A DNA stretch of 6,583 nucleotides, from positions 1-6,583 of the forward strand of contig CAMXBB010000080.1 of NCBI GenBank assembly GCA_947179265.1, in the 5' to 3' direction. Below the pieces are notes generated by a model, which made no database searches, had not been told where the DNA came from, and saw only the letters and a list, made by a program, of their open reading frames with translations. Positions within the stretch are counted from its first letter, which is position 1. The number at the start of each line of letters is the position of its first letter. The stretch is from an uncultured Bacillota bacterium. Lineage in GTDB: Bacteria; Bacillota_I; Bacilli_A; RF39; UBA660. Of the stretch, positions 1 through 6,374 are shown piece by piece. Made by a program: the position numbers and the translations under genes.

Positions 1-543
1 GATTATGATTATTTAGATAATAAAAATATGCTGTATATTGGATCTTTGGATGATGAAAATGTTTTTCGAGATTTGCTAGATATAATGAAATTAGTTCATA
101 AAGATGATGCTGACGTTAAATTAACGATTATAGGTGATGGAAGTTATCGTACTAAAATGATGGATTATTGCAAAGAAAATAATTTAAAAGATAATGTTGA
201 GTTCTATGGTGATTTAGAGCTTAATGAAATTGATTATGAGTTTAAGAGAGTATCATTATTTTTAAATTTTGAAGATACAATAATGAGCAATATCAAGCTT
301 ATTGAAGCTATGAATTATGGGATACCTTCGATATCTTATTATAATGACACACTAAAAAATATCATTGAAAATGATATTAATGGTTATTTAATAAAGAAAA
401 ATGACATCTTAGATTTTTCGAATAAGATTGTAAGTGTATTTAAATCAGATGGTTTATTAAAAAATATGCGTTCTTGTGCTCGCGAAACAAGTATGTTTTA
501 TGAGATCAATTCAATAAAAAGTGAATGGTTAAAAATATTATAA
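1..543 (+). CDS. GT4-like glycosyltransferase, C-terminal part (5' end outside window)
   Basis: The frame is open from the first base and ends with TAA, giving the last 180 residues of a protein that starts to the left. The visible part looks like the C-terminal Rossmann (nucleotide-sugar binding) half of a group 1/GT4 glycosyltransferase. It has a MLYIGSLDDEN strand-turn (residues 10-20 of the fragment), a KLTIIGDGSYR segment (about 40-50), NVEFYGDL (about 65-71), the signature KLIEAMNYGIPSIS (about 99-112) and NGYLI (about 127-131). Such enzymes transfer a sugar from a nucleotide donor to a glycan or lipid acceptor at the cytoplasmic face of the membrane. Oddly, the Arg and Lys usual after the first strand (G-R-L-x3-K) are Ser and Asn here, and the first Glu of the E-x7-E motif falls on Ile. 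The enzyme may be divergent or use an unusual donor. The family call is good; substrate and activity are unknown. Confidence 0.8.
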   Translation, partial: DYDYLDNKNMLYIGSLDDENVFRDLLDIMKLVHKDDADVKLTIIGDGSYRTKMMDYCKENNLKDNVEFYGDLELNEIDYEFKRVSLFLNFEDTIMSNIKLIEAMNYGIPSISYYNDTLKNIIENDINGYLIKKNDILDFSNKIVSVFKSDGLLKNMRSCARETSMFYEINSIKSEWLKIL

Positions 544-587
544 GAGTTTATAGGTCATACTTAGTATAATCTTGTAACTCTTTTTTT
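542..587. terminator. Probable bidirectional intrinsic terminator between convergent genes
   Basis: AAGAGTT at 542-548 pairs with AACTCTT at 576-582, and the plus strand continues into a run of Ts (581-587). Read on the minus strand, the same stem is followed by ATAATATTTTT (540-530). It therefore could stop both the glycosyltransferase and the convergent small gene. The stem is only 7 bp and the 27-base loop is long, although it contains a small inner hairpin (ATAC-TTA-GTAT). The element overlaps the end of the small minus-strand gene. The position is ideal but the hairpin is modest. Confidence 0.5.
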
Positions 588-757
588 ATTCGTTCTTCTT
601 CTTTCTTTTTAGCTTTGTCTAGTTTAGAATATTTAACACTTTTGTTTGCGGGAACGATATATTCTTTATTCATCTTTGTGACTTCATATGAAGATAAATG
701 TAGTATAGAATTATCTTCGTTTTTTATTTCTTCAGTTTTTATTGTTTTTCTCTTCAT
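548..757 (-). CDS. Small highly charged protein of unknown function (69 aa)
   Basis: I do not recognise this protein. It is 69 residues and Lys/Glu-rich, begins MKRKTIKTEEIKNED, and has no membrane segment, signal peptide or cysteine. Residues about 43-65 (SKLDKAKKKEEERIKKELQ) look like one amphipathic or coiled-coil helix. I chose the ATG at 757 because AGGTG at 768-764 lies 6 bases upstream. An ATG at 760 and a GTG at 766 are also in frame, but sit too close to or inside the ribosome binding site. A promoter-like element precedes it (775-802) and a terminator follows, so it looks like a single-gene unit convergent with the glycosyltransferase and divergent from the zinc-ribbon gene. The opposite strand is also open (615-818), but it encodes only a hydrophobic mirror of Lys/Glu codons and has no ribosome binding site. 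Confidence 0.65.
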   Translation of the reverse strand: MKRKTIKTEEIKNEDNSILHLSSYEVTKMNKEYIVPANKSVKYSKLDKAKKKEEERIKKELQDYTKYDL

Positions 758-774
758 CATTATCACCTATATAA

Positions 775-802
775 ATTATATCATGAATAATTATTATGTC
801 AT
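775..802 (-). promoter_or_regulatory. Sigma-70-like promoter for the small minus-strand gene
   Basis: On the minus strand, ATGACA (802-797, 5 of 6 matches to TTGACA) is separated by 16 bases from a perfect TATAAT (780-775). Transcription would start near 768, at the ribosome binding site, leaving an unusually short leader of about 11 bases before the ATG at 757. The motif match is good, but the short leader leaves some doubt. Confidence 0.55.
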
Positions 803-877
803 AGGAAATCATAAATAGTAGATTTGCTAATATTTACTTTTGAATAAATCTATGATAACCTTAAATATGAATAGAAT

Positions 878-883
878 AGGTGG
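878..883 (+). promoter_or_regulatory. Ribosome binding site that fixes the zinc-ribbon gene start
   Basis: AGGTGG, continuing as AGGTGGTGA, ends 7 bases before the ATG at 891. This places the start directly before the Cys-Pro-x-Cys zinc ribbon and rules against the upstream in-frame TTG at 840. Confidence 0.75.
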
Positions 884-890
884 TGAGTAT

Positions 891-1976
891 ATGATATGTC
901 CGACTTGTAAAAGGGAGATAGCAGATGGAAGTACCATTTGTCCAGTATGTAATACTCATTTTACTTATACACAACCTGTACAAAATCAAACAATACCTGT
1001 GCAAAATCAAATGATTAATCATAATAATCAAAATCCGGCTGTGGGCAATGCGGTTGTAGCTAATAATATTGAGAGCAATGTAGTTAATCAAGCAATGAAT
1101 AATCAAAGTCAAATTGTACAAACTGCTGTTAATGCCAATACAGCACCACCAGCAACAGTTCAACCAGTTGTCATTCAAACTGGCGGTGTAAATCCGAATG
1201 TGCAAAGAGTAGTACCTGTTAATACTGCTTCTCAAGCTCAAGTTAATAGAGCAGTAGTCCCTCAAGGACAAGTGCAACAGAATGTAGTTTTACCACCACA
1301 ACAGACAAATGAAGAAAAGAAAAAAATGAAAAGTACCGATTTATTCTTCTTGGGAGTAATAATCGTTGGTTCAATTATTTTAGTAATATTAATAATTTCG
1401 TTATTTCTAAAAAATAAAGCGGAAGATGATCCAGTTGTTGATGATAGAACTAGTGAACCAACTTATAAAACAACGGCTCCGAGTGAAAATGTTGGAGCTC
1501 GTTCATCCTACAATCTACCAATGCGGGTTGGAGAAGTAACACTAGCTTCTATACATGATCCTACAAGTGATAAATATTATGATGTAGATGTAAAAGGATT
1601 AAGATTTATCGAAGGTGTAGAAGCAGAAGAGCTAGCAAGAAATTATGTTACAGATTCATTAAATGATGGATTTACGTGGTATGCATTCGAATATCAAGTA
1701 ACGTTTAATGACTTAAAAACGCTGGCTGAATCAGGATTATCGCCAGTTCTTGAATCAAAAGGATATCACTGGAATGGATCAACATTTATAACGTATAACG
1801 GCGAAAATTATACCATAAAAATGTATAGTATTTATAATGGTGGCGCGATAGTTAATAAAAAAAGTGCAATAGTGAAAGTGGTTTATCAACTTCCACCAAC
1901 AGAAAAGGAGTATTCTCTTTGCTTTGGAGAATACCGTAAAACGATGGGATGCTTTACGAAGTATCAAAAGAATTAG
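891..1976 (+). CDS. Zinc-ribbon membrane protein with Q/N-rich linker and extracytoplasmic domain (361 aa)
   Basis: No specific function is recognised. In order the protein has: a zinc ribbon at the extreme N-terminus (C3-x2-C6 and C17-x2-C20, MICPTCKREI...TICPVC); a low-complexity linker rich in Gln, Asn, Val and Pro (about 27-140); a Lys-rich stop (141-147); one transmembrane helix (about 151-173); an acidic/Thr-Ser spacer (about 176-205); and a C-terminal domain (about 206-361). By the inside-positive pattern, the ribbon and linker are cytoplasmic and the last domain is outside. That domain opens LPMRVGEVTLAS and holds C344 and C354, which could form a disulfide. Its start loosely resembles DUF4352-type Ig-like domains of Gram-positive surface proteins, but I cannot confirm this. 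The stop is TAG, unlike the TAA of its neighbours. The prepilin-like gene follows after 120 bases on the same strand. The architecture suggests a membrane sensor or a partner of surface machinery; this is inference. Confidence 0.88.
   Translation: MICPTCKREIADGSTICPVCNTHFTYTQPVQNQTIPVQNQMINHNNQNPAVGNAVVANNIESNVVNQAMNNQSQIVQTAVNANTAPPATVQPVVIQTGGVNPNVQRVVPVNTASQAQVNRAVVPQGQVQQNVVLPPQQTNEEKKKMKSTDLFFLGVIIVGSIILVILIISLFLKNKAEDDPVVDDRTSEPTYKTTAPSENVGARSSYNLPMRVGEVTLASIHDPTSDKYYDVDVKGLRFIEGVEAEELARNYVTDSLNDGFTWYAFEYQVTFNDLKTLAESGLSPVLESKGYHWNGSTFITYNGENYTIKMYSIYNGGAIVNKKSAIVKVVYQLPPTEKEYSLCFGEYRKTMGCFTKYQKN
975..1011 (+). repeat. Short imperfect tandem repeat, period 21, in the linker coding region
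   Basis: CCTGTACAAAATCAAA (975-990) recurs as CCTGTGCAAAATCAAA (996-1011), with 15 of 16 bases identical and a spacing of 21. It encodes PVQNQT-IPVQNQM at the start of the Q/N-rich linker. The repeat is in frame, so it suggests that the linker grew by short in-frame duplication. Confidence 0.7.
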
Positions 1977-2039
1977 AATTAACAAATAAAAGAATATATA
2001 TCAAAAATATTTAGACATGAAAAAAAGGTGATTTTTCTG

Positions 2040-2068
2040 TTTACTGAAAAAGGTATTTATGTTAGAAT
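2040..2068 (+). promoter_or_regulatory. Promoter with extended -10 for the prepilin/ASST operon
   Basis: TTTACT (2040-2045) lies 17 bases before TAGAAT (2063-2068), and the -10 is preceded by TG at 2060-2061 (TGnTAGAAT, an extended -10). Transcription would start near 2075, about 20 bases before the ATG at 2097. TAGAATA is repeated 12 bases downstream (2075-2081). The remainder of the 1977-2096 gap shows no gene and no convincing terminator. Confidence 0.6.
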
Positions 2069-2096
2069 AATTAATAGAATAGGAGTGTGCTGAATT

Positions 2097-4316
2097 ATGA
2101 AAAAATTCAACAAAAAAGGTTTTACATTAGTTGAGTTATTGGTTACTATTGTTTTACTTGGCATAGTTGCGGCAATAATAATTTATAATATGACTGGTGT
2201 AACCAAAAATAATACAGAATCTGACTATCAAAAGTTTGTAGCCAGTGTAAGATCAGCAGCATCAGTATATGCTGATACTAATCCAGATGTCTTTGGCGAT
2301 TTATATCTAAACAGGGCATATATATATGTAAAAGTTAGCGATTTAATCAAGAACGGATTACTAGATGAAAACACAACTAATCCATATACTGGAGAAAAAA
2401 TTGACCCTGAAGAAATAATTAAGGTTAACTTAGACAGTACAAGTGGACAATTAAATTATATATATCCACTAACAGAAGATGATAAACAACAAGAAGTATT
2501 CTTAGTTGCAATATCAGATTACATAACATGGGGTGAACCATATACAACTGATGATTGTATGCATGGTGCTGGAACTTATCAATTAGCTTTATCTGATGAA
2601 GATGGAAATTTGATTCATCTAACTGAGGAAAATATAAAAGAATATCATGTTACTTGTACATTACCTACTGATATGGAAGTGTATAGTGAAGAATTAAAGA
2701 AAAAAGGAAATTATAATGCGGGAACATACAAAGTAACTTATAATTGGTTGACTAAAAGTGGTACAAAGAAAAGTGCACAAAGAGAATTAAGAGTTATGCC
2801 AAAAGTTGTTCCAACATTCAAAACCAATCATCCTGAATATAGAATTGGGACAGATGAGTGGTTTGAACCTAAATACAATACTTCAACTGGAAAATGGGAT
2901 AAATTAGAATATTATCCATATATCGAACAAGCAAGTGAGAAAACTGTGTTTAGTGTTACTTCAAAAAGTAATATTTCTGGCAAAGTATTTAATGAATATA
3001 GTGGTAAAGGAAATGAAGATTTAAAAGCAAAATATACAAAAGATGTTTATGATGGCCCAAGAAGCTATACCATCACCGCAACAATTTGGGGACGTTATCA
3101 TACTGATTATAACTACTCTGTATCTAATACTGTAAAAATGCAATCTAAGTTGGTAATTCCTGCATCCTTTGTTAGTGGTGGAAATGATAGATGGCAAACA
3201 AGTACCTCATTCACCATTAAGGATACTCATTCACCTGCTAATATTGATTATTATGAATATAAAGCTATAGGAGCAACTGAATCAGCTGACAATAAAGCTA
3301 GTGTTAATACTAGCTATACATTTAAGAAAACTAAAGGCTTAACTAATACAACAACGACTGTATATATGAGCAATCTTGGCCTTTCTAATAATAGAAAAGA
3401 ATATCCTAATATTGCAATTAGAGCTATTAATACTGATGGATATGCTGGAGATTGGGTGACTTTTACGAAGGCTAAGATGACAAATGAATTGGAATTATTG
3501 TTAGCTGATGATTGTCGTCAAAAAGGCTATAGTACTGGTCGTTGTGCTTTCTCTACAAAAGAAAAATATATAAATTATGATACTAAAAGATTCGTGTTAA
3601 TGGAAAATGTTAATGATAACTCTGCATTAGCAGCATATGATAGTGGTGTATTCGCGAATGTTACTCCAATGTCTATATTTACCCAAACGCAATCAGTTTT
3701 TGTACACAACGCGACATATACTATACAATATCAAGGAACCCAAGCTGATGTAAAAGTAATAACGCAAAAAGCGCAAGAATTGACAGGAGCCCTACCAAAC
3801 TACCTAACTATTCTTAGGATGCATAGATGGCCATTTGGAAGTGCTTATGTTGGTAATGTCGATGATAATTTATATCTTAACTATCAAGGTGTTTTAAAAG
3901 GAACTTACGAATTCTGGTCAACAACAAAAAAATATGCTAGGATTCAAGCATTAAAATGCTATTTAGATGATATGTCTGGTGAAACGTCAGCAGTAAATGA
4001 AGTAGATTGTTCTACCATAATGGATGAAGTAGAAGCAAATGCTGATGAGAATGAAGTTGTTCCTAAATGTGAAATAGATGGCGTTGAGGTTGATTGCGAT
4101 AATGTTGCTGGTACACTTAATTCATCTAGTTTAGATTATATAGATACTTATGGTAAAATAAATAAAGCAGCTAACACAGATGGTAAGCCAATTAAACCAC
4201 TTATTGACTTACAATCATCAAGGGTTGTTGTGACAAGTGGAAATGGAACTTATAGCAGTCCATACAAAATTGCTCTTGCTAATAAGAATACATGGGGGGC
4301 TAGAGCTAATGATTAA
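2097..4316 (+). CDS. Very large prepilin-like surface protein with type IV prepilin cleavage/methylation N-terminus (739 aa)
   Basis: The N-terminus MKKFNKKGFTLVELLVTIV is a classical prepilin peptidase site: a basic leader, cleavage after G8, F9 as the new methylated N-terminus, and Glu at +5 (E13). A hydrophobic helix runs to about residue 31. Residues about 40-130 resemble the globular start of pseudopilins. The rest (about 140-739) is a long ectodomain rich in Tyr, Thr, Asn and Ser, with an Ig-like stretch around 185-235, further beta-rich segments, and eight cysteines (154, 187, 473, 483, 621, 638, 658, 667). An acidic, Cys-bearing segment lies at about 626-668. The end (about 698-728, PLIDLQSS...SGNGTYSSPYKI) resembles C-terminal motifs I associate with large prepilin-type proteins of gut Firmicutes. 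Typical pilins and ComGC-like proteins have about 100-200 residues, so this one is several times larger. AGGAG at 2081-2085 supports the start, with a rather long 11-base spacing. No pilus assembly ATPase or prepilin peptidase is visible here. Minor pilin, adhesin or surface-displayed protein are all possible. Confidence 0.9.
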   Translation: MKKFNKKGFTLVELLVTIVLLGIVAAIIIYNMTGVTKNNTESDYQKFVASVRSAASVYADTNPDVFGDLYLNRAYIYVKVSDLIKNGLLDENTTNPYTGEKIDPEEIIKVNLDSTSGQLNYIYPLTEDDKQQEVFLVAISDYITWGEPYTTDDCMHGAGTYQLALSDEDGNLIHLTEENIKEYHVTCTLPTDMEVYSEELKKKGNYNAGTYKVTYNWLTKSGTKKSAQRELRVMPKVVPTFKTNHPEYRIGTDEWFEPKYNTSTGKWDKLEYYPYIEQASEKTVFSVTSKSNISGKVFNEYSGKGNEDLKAKYTKDVYDGPRSYTITATIWGRYHTDYNYSVSNTVKMQSKLVIPASFVSGGNDRWQTSTSFTIKDTHSPANIDYYEYKAIGATESADNKASVNTSYTFKKTKGLTNTTTTVYMSNLGLSNNRKEYPNIAIRAINTDGYAGDWVTFTKAKMTNELELLLADDCRQKGYSTGRCAFSTKEKYINYDTKRFVLMENVNDNSALAAYDSGVFANVTPMSIFTQTQSVFVHNATYTIQYQGTQADVKVITQKAQELTGALPNYLTILRMHRWPFGSAYVGNVDDNLYLNYQGVLKGTYEFWSTTKKYARIQALKCYLDDMSGETSAVNEVDCSTIMDEVEANADENEVVPKCEIDGVEVDCDNVAGTLNSSSLDYIDTYGKINKAANTDGKPIKPLIDLQSSRVVVTSGNGTYSSPYKIALANKNTWGARAND
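4294..4299 (+). promoter_or_regulatory. G-rich ribosome binding site for the ASST-like gene, inside the prepilin gene
   Basis: A run of six Gs, rare in this AT-rich sequence, ends 9 bases before the ATG at 4309 and can pair with the CCUCC of 16S rRNA. It favours the ATG at 4309 over the in-frame ATG at 4237, which has no clear binding site and would put 24 extra residues before the basic N-terminus and membrane anchor. It lies in the last codons of the prepilin gene, as expected for translational coupling. Confidence 0.6.
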
Positions 4317-6318
4317 TAGTAAACAAGTAAATAAAAAACAAAGATTATATGCAATAATCGCCGCTTCATTTGCGATTATTGCTATAATCGTCATGATTTT
4401 GCTTTTTGTAGGTACAGGAAAGAAAAATATAGATAACGAAGAGGACGCAATAGCAGAAAATTTTGAGTTTTTAGTTGAATATGAAACTACAAAATTAAAA
4501 AATTATAGCAGCATAGTTGACCAAAATAAGTTACAAGAGGAATATTTAAATAAGTATAACAATGGAAATTATACTATAGATAATCCATATGTAATCGCGG
4601 ATCCGTTTAATAATAGTCCGCAAACAGCTCTTGTTATGTTTAAGACAAAGAAAAAAGAAAAAGTTACTTTAACTATAAAGGGAAAACATAATGATGATTG
4701 GATTAAAACGTTTGAATCAAGCTATGATCATTTTATACCAGTGTATGGGTTGTATGGTAGTCATAATAACGAAGTTATTTTAGAAACTGAATCTGGTAAA
4801 AAGGCAACTATTAAAATTAATGTTATAAAGTCCATTCCATTAAATGCTAAGGTGGAGGTTTTACAGAACGATTTAAAAAATCAAAATGGACAAGTCTATT
4901 TTTCGACGTCTACTTTTGGGGTAGGAAATGTAGCGTATGATAATTATGGTGAGGTTCGTTGGTATACGACAGTAGAGTATAATAATGGTATGACCTTGTT
5001 GCAAAATGGCAATTTATTATTATCTGCAGCAAATGCTGGGCCAGATGTAATGTCATCAAGTGGTCTAATTGAAATTGATATGTTTGGTAGAACCATTACT
5101 GAATTTGAGGTTGAAAGTGGTTTCCATCATGATGCATATGAGCTTGAAAATGGTAATATCATTGTTTTAACTGGCGATATAAAAAATGAAACATTAGCTG
5201 ATGTTGCAGTTGAACTTGATCGTAAAACTGGTAAAGTAGCAAAAGAGTGGAATTTGCGTAATATAGTATCAGCAGTTGATGGTAATTTGCTTGATGAAAA
5301 TTCTATTGCCTGGGCGTGGACTAATTCTGTTACTTATGACAAGAAAAATAACACTTTAATTTTTTCGATAAGAAATATGAATTCAATTATGGCAATTGAT
5401 TATAATACCAGTGAGATAAAATGGATTCTTGGTGATAAAAAATATTGGTCAAGTAAGTTTGATAAATACTTATTAAGAGGTGTTGGAAGCAATTTTGTAT
5501 ATCCTGCAGGACAACATAACGTAAATCTTACAAATGATGGTAAGGTATCTGTCTTTAATAATGGATATAACGCTCATAATGAGGTTGATGTTCCTTGTAA
5601 ACAAATCAAAAGTAATGCTTCTTATGCTACTATCTATAACATAGATACAGCAAATATGACTGTTTCTATTGATTATGCCTTTGGTGGTAAAGAGTACTTC
5701 TCATATGCCGCATCTAGTTATACTCATACAAATGATAATCATCATATCTTCGGGCCTGCATGGCATTTCCCTGATAGTCCTTTTCTTGATGATTCTAGAT
5801 GTACACTATTTACGAATACTGATATCGAATCATATATAATGGAATTTGATGAAAATAATAATTTATTGTTGAAGATGCAAATAGCTGAATCAAAATTTGA
5901 AACTTTAAAGGCAGACATATATAATTTGGCTGAGAATAGTATTAAACCTAAGAAAGTTGACGAATATAAAAATTATGATTTTGTTAATGGAAAATATCTA
6001 ACAACACTTGAAATCGATGTTCCAGAAGAATTAACTAGAGACGATGCTTTAAAATTTGAACAAAATCGAGCTTTATATATTGAATTTTCAATGCATGATA
6101 ACAGATTTAGTTTAGAAGGCGCACTTCCTGATGAAGTTGATTTAAAAGTTACTTTTATATCACCTTCTGGCAAAGCGTACAGATATCTGTTAAAGGAAGC
6201 AAATAAGGATATTAAGCAGTTTATCAATCTTTCGAAGTTACCTTCTGGCAAGTATTTTATATATGTAAATTTAGGAGAAGAAGTTTATAATACAACTCTT
6301 TATTTGGAAATTGAATAA
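4309..6318 (+). CDS. Membrane-anchored arylsulfotransferase (ASST)-family protein (669 aa)
   Basis: ASST enzymes move a sulfuryl group from an aryl sulfate to a phenolic acceptor outside the cytoplasm, through a sulfated histidine. Here a basic N-terminus and one transmembrane helix (about 14-36) anchor the protein with the rest outside. Residues about 92-175 match the ASST N-terminal beta domain (DPFNNSPQTALVMFKT, HFIPVYGLYGSHNN). Residues about 195-545 match the propeller: FHHDAYELENGN (H273/H274), TNSVTYD with N339, R355, IKWILG (370-375) and GQHNVNLTNDGKVSVFNNG (H403). By recalled alignment to E. coli AssT, H273/H274, N339, R355 and H403 correspond to His252, Asn358, Arg374 and the catalytic His436, while His356 is replaced by W337. 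Residues about 565-669 form an added C-terminal, probably beta-sandwich, domain. C430 and C498 could pair. The start overlaps the preceding stop by 8 bases, and a terminator follows the stop. Family assignment is strong; sulfotransferase activity is uncertain because of the Trp. Confidence 0.88.
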   Translation: MINSKQVNKKQRLYAIIAASFAIIAIIVMILLFVGTGKKNIDNEEDAIAENFEFLVEYETTKLKNYSSIVDQNKLQEEYLNKYNNGNYTIDNPYVIADPFNNSPQTALVMFKTKKKEKVTLTIKGKHNDDWIKTFESSYDHFIPVYGLYGSHNNEVILETESGKKATIKINVIKSIPLNAKVEVLQNDLKNQNGQVYFSTSTFGVGNVAYDNYGEVRWYTTVEYNNGMTLLQNGNLLLSAANAGPDVMSSSGLIEIDMFGRTITEFEVESGFHHDAYELENGNIIVLTGDIKNETLADVAVELDRKTGKVAKEWNLRNIVSAVDGNLLDENSIAWAWTNSVTYDKKNNTLIFSIRNMNSIMAIDYNTSEIKWILGDKKYWSSKFDKYLLRGVGSNFVYPAGQHNVNLTNDGKVSVFNNGYNAHNEVDVPCKQIKSNASYATIYNIDTANMTVSIDYAFGGKEYFSYAASSYTHTNDNHHIFGPAWHFPDSPFLDDSRCTLFTNTDIESYIMEFDENNNLLLKMQIAESKFETLKADIYNLAENSIKPKKVDEYKNYDFVNGKYLTTLEIDVPEELTRDDALKFEQNRALYIEFSMHDNRFSLEGALPDEVDLKVTFISPSGKAYRYLLKEANKDIKQFINLSKLPSGKYFIYVNLGEEVYNTTLYLEIE

Positions 6319-6340
6319 AATCTTGATAGAGTAATACTAT

Positions 6341-6374
6341 AAAAGTAAACAGGATATAAACTGTTTACTTTTTT
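6341..6374 (+). terminator. Strong intrinsic terminator after the ASST-like gene
   Basis: AAAAGTAAACAG (6341-6352) pairs perfectly with CTGTTTACTTTT (6361-6372) around an 8-base loop, and the T run extends to 6374. It lies 22 bases after the TAA and ends the prepilin/ASST transcript. Confidence 0.92.

Noticed and set aside
615..818. Plus-strand open frame of 67 codons, hydrophobic
   Set aside because: It starts at TTG without a ribosome binding site. Its Phe/Leu/Ser-rich content is what the complement of a Lys/Glu-rich gene gives, and the minus-strand gene there has a promoter and a good ribosome binding site.
820..877. Plus-strand promoter for the zinc-ribbon gene
   Set aside because: TATGAT (851-856) and TAGAAT (872-877) resemble -10 boxes, but no -35 lies at a proper distance (TTGCTA is 21 bases away from the first). 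A promoter must exist here or upstream, but I cannot place it.
840..890. In-frame TTG upstream of the zinc-ribbon gene as an alternative start
   Set aside because: It has no ribosome binding site and would add 17 residues before the zinc ribbon. The ATG at 891 has AGGTGG at ideal spacing.
861..1277. Minus-strand open frame inside the zinc-ribbon gene
   Set aside because: It lies opposite the repetitive Q/N linker, has low-complexity Ser/Ile/Tyr composition, and is fully explained as the complement of a well-supported gene.
1779..1985. Minus-strand open frame over the end of the zinc-ribbon gene
   Set aside because: It overlaps a supported gene, has no recognisable protein features, and I saw no independent signal for it.
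2019..2037. GAAAAA/TTTTTC inverted repeat between the zinc-ribbon and prepilin genes as a terminator
   Set aside because: The 6-base stem is almost all A-T pairs, the loop is 7 bases and no T run follows, so it is unlikely to terminate transcription.
2037..2045. CTGTTTACT also present in the final terminator stem (6361-6369)
   Set aside because: One shared 9-base word in AT-rich DNA is readily explained by chance. Here it overlaps a -35 element and there it is a stem arm.
2379..2393. NPYTG in the prepilin-like protein (residues 95-99) as a sortase signal
   Set aside because: It is far from the C-terminus and is not followed by a hydrophobic segment and basic tail, so it is not a sorting signal.
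5973..6251. Minus-strand open frame inside the ASST-like gene
   Set aside because: It is nested antisense to a supported coding region, with no domain and no convincing start signal.
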